From Bacteroidales bacterium (GTDB taxonomy: Bacteria; Bacteroidota; Bacteroidia; Bacteroidales; UBA932), in NCBI GenBank assembly GCA_016291185.1, contig JAEFAI010000029.1, forward strand, positions 1 through 29,727: a stretch of DNA of 29,727 nucleotides, written 5' to 3'. Of this stretch, positions 26,790 through 29,727 are shown in pieces. Positions within the stretch are counted from its first letter, which is position 1. Each line of letters starts with the position of its first letter. The notes under the pieces are model-generated. The model ran no database searches. It had not been told where the DNA came from and saw nothing but the letters and a program-made list of their open reading frames with translations. A program made the position numbers and the translations under genes.

Positions 26790-26856
26790 AAGGGGGGGGA
26801 GGCACACCACCTGTCCCTTTAGAACCTTCCTAATTAGCCGCTTCGGCGGCTTTTTT
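26790..26856 (+). ncRNA. Candidate small RNA (about 67 nt)
   Basis: A -7 box at 26776 and a rho-independent terminator at 26836 bracket a short non-coding stretch. Possible folding: GAAGG (26789-26793) with CCTTC (26825-26829), enclosing a G-run (eight G at 26792-26799) that can pair with CCT and CCC further on, then the terminator stem with a TTCG loop. It matches no RNA family I recognise (not tRNA, SRP, 6S or tmRNA). The 5' end is inferred from the -7 box, so it is good to only a few bases. Confidence 0.45.
26836..26856 (+). terminator. Rho-independent terminator, UUCG loop
   Basis: AGCCGC (26836-26841), TTCG loop, GCGGCT (26846-26851) and T6. The T-run is on the plus strand, so it does not serve the minus-strand nuclease gene that ends at 26864. 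Confidence 0.85.
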
Positions 26857-26863
26857 CGTTTTA

Positions 26864-27394
26864 TCATGGTGACCATTCGATAACCGATTCTTCCACAACA
26901 CATAATATATGCTTGATAGTATTGATGTATTGCTGAGAATTGCTATCTGCGATGAATCTATTCCAGCCATCGGCAACTCTTTCTATTGAGAAAAGATCTT
27001 TCTTGTGGAAATAAAGTATTACACACTCGGATCCTTGCTTTGCGGCGTCGTGTATTTTCTTTTTTATGGACCACTTACCCATGCCGTCAGTTGCTTTGAT
27101 ATCCATCACGAAGCCGTCAATCTTTCCATCCGGAGTTTTTATACCGTTAGGTGCTAATTCTGACTCGAGAATAATACTATGTCCTCTTCTTCTTAGGATA
27201 TTGACTGCTAATTTCTCGTAATCACCTATCTTAACGCCGTAAGAGCCAATTTCTGAATCAAACTTGTGTTCACGATGCACGGCGCTGACGCCGCCTGACT
27301 GCTCGTCAAAACAGACATCTACATAGTTGGGGTCTCGGAGTAAACGAAGGTATTCTTGAAAATTATCTTCCCGCTGTTCGTCACTGATTATCAT
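26864..27394 (-). CDS. Nuclease-toxin-like protein (CdiA C-terminal/PD-(D/E)XK type)
   Basis: The 176-residue protein resembles the C-terminal tRNase/nuclease domain of contact-dependent toxins and of Bacteroidetes phage head proteins. It has DPNYVDVCFDEQSGGVSAVH leading to HKFD, then GDYEKLAVNILRRRGHSIILESE (E60, E79), KTPDGKIDGFVMDIKAT (D93, D98, K100) and SECVILYFHKKDLFS. This order fits a PD-(D/E)XK-like fold. No delivery domain, signal peptide or phage gene is attached, so it is a stand-alone unit. The stretch is visibly more AT-rich than the neighbouring GC-rich genes, consistent with acquisition. Its ATG lies inside the end of a small upstream ORF (14-base overlap). The family link is recalled, not searched; the substrate (tRNA or DNA) is unknown. 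Confidence 0.7.
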   Translation of the reverse strand: MIISDEQREDNFQEYLRLLRDPNYVDVCFDEQSGGVSAVHREHKFDSEIGSYGVKIGDYEKLAVNILRRRGHSIILESELAPNGIKTPDGKIDGFVMDIKATDGMGKWSIKKKIHDAAKQGSECVILYFHKKDLFSIERVADGWNRFIADSNSQQYINTIKHILCVVEESVIEWSP

Positions 27395-27563
27395 AGCTTT
27401 CCATCCTTTGCGGAAGGAAGGGCCGAATCAGCTTGACGTTGGCGCGATCAACTTGGAACCACTCGCAGAAAAGCGAAATGGCATCTCGCAAAGTCCACCC
27501 CGGCGCACACGGAATACACCCTGCGGCAATGTCTTGCTGCAGAACGGTATATGCAACATGCAT
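27381..27563 (-). CDS. Small protein overlapping the nuclease gene (possible antitoxin/immunity partner)
   Basis: From the ATG at 27563 it is 60 residues, starting MHVAYTVLQQDIAAGC and containing TLRDAISLFCEWFQVD and VKLIRPFLPQRM. The frame is open from a TTG at 27584 (adding DPVSHE), so the start is uncertain. It ends 14 bases inside the nuclease gene, a coupling typical of two-gene modules. I do not recognise the family; helix-rich composition and position make a regulatory or neutralising partner plausible, but this is inference. Another frame is also open here, so coding status is not certain. Confidence 0.45.
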   Translation of the reverse strand: MHVAYTVLQQDIAAGCIPCAPGWTLRDAISLFCEWFQVDRANVKLIRPFLPQRMESYDNQ

Positions 27564-27757
27564 TTCGTGAGAAACCGGGTCCAATAAACAGATCCATTTG
27601 ATCGTGGATGGAGAACCAGTACTGCGAAGATACGAAATATTGCGCTAAAACGGAAGCCTCAAAGCGCCGGCCGGCGCGAACCATTCTGCCGCAGTGATAT
27701 GCTGTTATTTCAAAGAAATTCATTAGTTTTGCTCCAGATAACCACATCCGAATCACT
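27564..27757. other. Stretch without a confident gene
   Basis: This is the upstream region of the small ORF/nuclease pair. On the minus strand 27625-27632 reads TATCTTCG then CAG, one base off a -7 box, and could drive that pair. On the plus strand 27724-27731 reads TAGTTTTG, a possible -7 box for the short frame at 27758. A minus-strand frame (27448-27756) is open, but its product looks like no protein I know. Around 27664-27678 there is a GC-rich palindrome (GCGCCGGCCGGCGC). Confidence 0.35.
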
Positions 27758-27886
27758 ATGTGCCAGTCCGATAAAGATTCCGCAAAAGAAATCAGGTATA
27801 AACAATCCAGCGTTTGGGCTTGGATAGCGATTGTCTCATATGTTTGGTGTCGGGCCGGGGATGGTTTGTCCGAGCCGTGGGGCTAA
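27758..27886 (+). CDS. Possible 42-residue ORF with a short hydrophobic segment
   Basis: ATG at 27758, TAA at 27884-27886, one base before the ATG of the micro-ORF at 27888. The product starts MCQSDKDSAKEIRYK and has a tryptophan-rich hydrophobic stretch (SSVWAWIAIVSYVWC) that could touch a membrane. A TAGTTTTG box lies at 27724-27731. There is no family match, and this short frame could be chance. Confidence 0.25.
   Translation: MCQSDKDSAKEIRYKQSSVWAWIAIVSYVWCRAGDGLSEPWG
27839..27846 (+). promoter_or_regulatory. Candidate -7 box for micro-ORF copy 1
   Basis: TATGTTTG fits TAnnTTTG, and TTTG at 27813-27816 is near the -33 distance (22 bases between). The leader to the ATG at 27888 would be about 36 bases. 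Confidence 0.4.
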
Positions 27887-27887
27887 A

Positions 27888-27968
27888 ATGCGAAAAGAAA
27901 CAATGCAGCTTAGTAAGATTCGTATTTTTAACGCCTTTGCCCTCCAGGAATCAATAGAAATTGACTGA
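27888..27968 (+). CDS. 26-residue micro-ORF, copy 1
   Basis: ATG at 27888, TGA at 27966-27968. The peptide is MRKETMQL followed by SKIRIFNAFALQESIEID. The second copy at 29344 has the same length, start and stop; its first residues differ (MEIESIQV) and the last 18 are identical. Part of an 89-base near-identical direct repeat. I know no family for this peptide. It is basic at the start, then amphipathic, with an acidic end. Translation is supported only by the conserved frame and a possible promoter upstream. Confidence 0.45.
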   Translation: MRKETMQLSKIRIFNAFALQESIEID

Positions 27969-27994
27969 ATACTTGCTTTGGCGGGGCAGGGGAT
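27888..27994 (+). repeat. Direct repeat, copy 1
   Basis: Positions 27906-27994 match 29362-29450 with two differences. The preceding 18 bases (27888-27905) are more diverged but align without a shift overall. The copies are 1456 bases apart and flank the DUF4298 and Rpn genes. Each copy runs at its right end into a palindromic repeat. Confidence 0.9.
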
Positions 27995-28012
27995 ACCCGA
28001 TTCGAGCATGAC
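27989..28012 (-). repeat. Palindromic repeat abutting micro-ORF copy 1
   Basis: On the minus strand this reads GTCATGCTCGA...TCGGGTATCCCC, a diverged member of the GTyAT...ATCTCC family. It lies at the right edge of the direct repeat, in the same relation as the copy at 29446. Confidence 0.55.
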
Positions 28013-28018
28013 TGGGAA

Positions 28019-28061
28019 CCCTGCCGCTCCCGGCGGAGAAGGCGGCGGGGAGAAGTTTTTT
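28019..28061 (+). terminator. Possible terminator after micro-ORF copy 1
   Basis: CCCTGCCGC (28019-28027) pairs with GCGGCGGGG (28042-28050) with one T-G pair; T6 follows at 28056-28061 after five other bases. The distance of the T-run makes this uncertain. Confidence 0.35.
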
Positions 28062-28082
28062 GCGGCGTCGAAAAGTATTTCG

Positions 28083-28090
28083 TAGTTTTG
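28083..28090 (+). promoter_or_regulatory. -7 box of the DUF4298 gene
   Basis: TAGTTTTG fits TAnnTTTG, 12 bases before the ATG at 28103, so the leader would be only a few bases. Confidence 0.5.
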
Positions 28091-28102
28091 TGGGACAGAG
28101 AT

Positions 28103-28405
28103 ATGAAGACAGATCAAGATATGCTGACGCGCGTCCGCGAGATGGAGGACCGCTACGATGAGCTCACCCGGGTCCTTGCCGGACTCGATGAGGCCCTCTC
28201 AGAGTATAAAGACTGCAAATCTGATTTGATGGCCTTGAAGGAGTACATGGAGTCCGGCCAGTGGAAGAAGGATTACGAAGCCGATGAGGCCGGACTGATC
28301 CCGAAGGATATGAAGCGGGGGGTTCTCTCCGAAGATGGGCTGTACGATCTCCTGCAGGGGGCCGACAAGATCCTGAAGCTGGCTAGAGAGGTGCTGTCGG
28401 AGTAA
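28103..28405 (+). CDS. DUF4298 domain-containing protein
   Basis: The 100-residue cytoplasmic protein is charged and mostly helical (RVREMEDRYDELTRVLAGLDEALSEYK probably forms a coiled coil). The C-terminal signature WKKDYEADEAGLIPKDMKRGVLSEDGLYDLL is typical of DUF4298. Function unknown. The ATG at 28103 follows a -7 box closely; the frame is open further upstream only from a TTG inside that box. It converges on the Rpn gene with four bases between the stops and lies inside the 1456-base interval bounded by the micro-ORF repeats. Confidence 0.85.
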   Translation: MKTDQDMLTRVREMEDRYDELTRVLAGLDEALSEYKDCKSDLMALKEYMESGQWKKDYEADEAGLIPKDMKRGVLSEDGLYDLLQGADKILKLAREVLSE

Positions 28406-28409
28406 CGAG

Positions 28410-29294
28410 TTATAGCGCCTTGATTTGGTCCTCAGTTAGGCCGGAGTACTTGACGATCTTCTCGATTGGCTCGTTGTCTTCCAACATCCGCCGGGCGACT
28501 TCAAGTGCTCCTTGTTTCATGCCCTGTTTCACGCCTTCCTCTCTGCCTCGGGCAAGGCCCTTCTGCTCGGCAAACTCAATGGAATTGTCGTAATCCCACT
28601 TCTGCTTCATCGAGGCGATATAAGCCTCTTGTTCCTCGAAAGACATGCTGGCAAATGTAGCTTGCTCCATAAACTCGTTGAAATAAGGGTCGTCCCATAA
28701 CTCGGGCTTCTCGACAAAGGTAGGTAAATTCTTCATCATCCACAAGAAACGCTCCTCGAAGGACTCGCACTCATCTTTTGCCTTGTCGAACCGGTCGACT
28801 TCCATGAAGGCGAAGCGCAGCGCCTGGCTCATCTGTTCGTGCGTCTCGTCCTCGCGCAGGGAGAACTTGTGGATGAAGCGTTGGTAATCGGCTTTTTCTG
28901 GCTCCAGATGCCGGATGTCGAAGTTGAGCAGACCCAGGAAGAACACAGGTTTGAAGTCGTAATCCCATTTCCCGGATTGCCCCTTCTGCGAGATGGTGCG
29001 CGCGGAGTAGAAGATGGCGCGCTCCATGAAGTAGGGCTGGTCGGCGAGTTGCACCTCGATGATGAAGGAGTGACCATCCCGGGTGTCGCAGTGCATGTCG
29101 TAGGTGACCTTGCGTTCCTGTTCGGTCAGACCGAGCTGCTCGCTCTCGCGGATGTCGATGTCGGTGATGTCCAGGCCGAAGATGGCGTTGAGCGGACGGA
29201 TGATGAGCTGTTTCTTGCCGGAATCCTTGAAGATCTTCTTGAATCCGAAATCGACCATCGGGTCGATGTAGAGAATTTGGGGTTGGTTTTTCAT
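28410..29294 (-). CDS. Rpn family recombination-promoting nuclease / PD-(D/E)XK transposase-like protein
   Basis: The 294-residue protein has the N-terminal YIDPMVDFGFKKIF (D15, K19/K20), then TYDMHCDTRDGHSFIIEVQ with the D...ExQ variant of the PD-(D/E)XK site (E80, Q82), and ISQKGQSGKWDYDFKPVFFLGLLNF. This is the PDDEXK_2/Rpn signature. The C-terminal GREEGVKQGMKQGALEVARRMLEDNEPIEKIVKYSGLTEDQI is the repetitive helical tail usual in these proteins. Relatives promote RecA-independent recombination in E. coli (Rpn), and some act as host-encoded defence-like nucleases. No inverted repeats delimit a transposon here, but direct repeats lie on both sides of it and the DUF4298 gene. Confidence 0.9.
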   Translation of the reverse strand: MKNQPQILYIDPMVDFGFKKIFKDSGKKQLIIRPLNAIFGLDITDIDIRESEQLGLTEQERKVTYDMHCDTRDGHSFIIEVQLADQPYFMERAIFYSARTISQKGQSGKWDYDFKPVFFLGLLNFDIRHLEPEKADYQRFIHKFSLREDETHEQMSQALRFAFMEVDRFDKAKDECESFEERFLWMMKNLPTFVEKPELWDDPYFNEFMEQATFASMSFEEQEAYIASMKQKWDYDNSIEFAEQKGLARGREEGVKQGMKQGALEVARRMLEDNEPIEKIVKYSGLTEDQIKAL

Positions 29295-29343
29295 GATGTA
29301 ATTCTCGGACCGGGTCTAGGTTCTTCCGATCCTGACGGTGAAG

Positions 29344-29424
29344 ATGGAAATAGAATCAATACAGGTTAGTAAGATTCGTATTTTTAACGCCTTTGCCCTC
29401 CAGGAATCAATAGAAATTGACTGA
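29344..29424 (+). CDS. 26-residue micro-ORF, copy 2
   Basis: ATG at 29344, TGA at 29422-29424. The peptide is MEIESIQV followed by SKIRIFNAFALQESIEID. It has the same length and frame as copy 1; six of the first eight residues differ. No clear -7 box precedes it. It diverges from the Rpn gene start (49 bases away) and converges with the HTH_42 gene. Confidence 0.4.
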   Translation: MEIESIQVSKIRIFNAFALQESIEID

Positions 29425-29450
29425 ATACTTGCTTTGGCGGGGCAGGAGAT
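29344..29450 (+). repeat. Direct repeat, copy 2
   Basis: Partner of 27888-27994, same orientation, 1456 bases apart. The match is nearly perfect from 29362 to 29450 and continues past the micro-ORF stop for about 26 bases. Confidence 0.9.
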
Positions 29451-29471
29451 GCCTGGCGACCGTGCCAGGCA
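29446..29471 (-). repeat. Palindromic repeat abutting micro-ORF copy 2
   Basis: TGCCTGGC (29450-29457) pairs perfectly with GCCAGGCA (29464-29471). On the minus strand it ends ATCTCC, as in the other family members; the GTCAT end is lost. It sits 5 bases past the stop of the minus-strand HTH_42 gene. Confidence 0.6.
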
Positions 29472-29476
29472 GCCGT

Positions 29477-29727
29477 TTATTTACTGAGAAATCGGGTGTA
29501 CCGGGCCGTCTCTTTCTCCAGCGCACACGCATCGAGGCTGAGCTCCGGGCGGAAGCGCTCGGTTTGCATCTTGCCGCCGAAAGGGGACCAGTTGCCCACT
29601 GCCTGGCCGTCCTGGAGGACAATCGGCCAGAAAATGCCGTTGCCGCTGTGCGCACGATGCATATGGTCCTGATGGACAGCCACATGGCGGCTCTTGTAGC
29701 CAATCAGGTATTCGTCGTAGGGAGGCA
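29477..29727 (-). CDS. Winged-helix DNA-binding (HTH_42, AlkZ-like) protein, C-terminal part
   Basis: The frame is open to the right edge of the window, so only about 83 C-terminal residues are visible and the start lies outside. PPYDEYLIGYKSR near the edge, then NGIFWPIVLQDGQAVGNWSP, is the conserved end of the HTH_42 family, whose studied members (AlkZ, YcaQ/AlkX) are DNA glycosylases for crosslinks. The catalytic part is not in view, so glycosylase activity cannot be judged. It converges with micro-ORF copy 2. Confidence 0.8.
   Translation of the reverse strand, partial: PPYDEYLIGYKSRHVAVHQDHMHRAHSGNGIFWPIVLQDGQAVGNWSPFGGKMQTERFRPELSLDACALEKETARYTRFLSK

Noticed and set aside
27448..27756. 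102-codon minus-strand frame upstream of the nuclease
   Set aside because: Its second half overlaps the small gene in another frame, it is Cys/Arg-rich without a pattern, and no family was recognised. A frameshifted join with the small gene was considered but has no support.
27836..28117. 93-codon minus-strand frame across micro-ORF copy 1
   Set aside because: It would run through the direct repeat and the palindrome, is not matched in the second repeat copy, and has no family features.
27888..29471. Integron attC-like cassette
   Set aside because: The repeats lack the GTTRRRY/RYYYAAC core, and no integrase is present.

Overview
The window looks like a chromosomal segment of a GC-rich Bacteroidales, probably an animal-gut or rumen fibre degrader. 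Three things point there. Promoter-like sites follow the Bacteroidetes -7 pattern TAnnTTTG and most genes lack a Shine-Dalgarno sequence. The gene content (ATP-dependent PEP carboxykinase, short RecQ, LemA next to DUF2207, WYL regulator, DUF4298, Rpn) fits. The carbohydrate-active enzymes have Bacteroidetes-type architectures with signal peptides or lipoboxes. No rRNA, tRNA, CRISPR array or classical insertion sequence was seen. Genus and habitat are inference.

Layout. Positions 1-1382 hold the 3' part of recG, interrupted in frame by a palindromic insert. Positions 1479-5521 carry, on the minus strand, lemA with a DUF2207 membrane protein gene, and pckA. recQ lies at 5663-7423. From 7580 to 24966 is an arabinoxylan-degradation locus. 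It contains a secreted esterase-GH43-CBM6 fusion (7580-9787), a GH51 arabinofuranosidase on the minus strand (9927-12470), and, divergent from it, a tightly packed seven-gene operon (12575-24966). The operon encodes a GH3 beta-xylosidase-like enzyme, a small Asp-box protein, two related CE1-type esterases, a type-B carboxylesterase, a tandem GH43-CBM6-GH43-CBM6 protein and a GH43 lipoprotein. Together these would strip ester and arabinose side chains and cut the xylan chain to xylose. No SusC/SusD pair or hybrid two-component sensor is present; the only regulator is a WYL protein at the operon's 3' end, transcribed towards it.

From about 25.9 kb on the window becomes accessory and repeat-rich. 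A WYL gene with a candidate operator diverges from a 36-residue ORF and a stand-alone SpoT-like HD hydrolase gene. Then come an array of small palindromic repeats, a possible small RNA with its own promoter and terminator, and an AT-rich nuclease-toxin-like gene overlapping a small upstream gene. Next are two near-identical copies of a 26-codon micro-ORF, each followed by a palindromic repeat, flanking a DUF4298 gene and an Rpn-type nuclease gene. The window ends in a winged-helix (HTH_42) protein gene.

The strongest candidates for something undescribed are the duplicated micro-ORF/palindrome unit (27888-28012 and 29344-29471), the in-frame palindromic insert in recG (about 390-525), the overlapping small-ORF/nuclease pair (26864-27563), and the orphan small RNA (about 26790-26856). 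All functions are read from sequence pattern and recalled family knowledge; no search was run.
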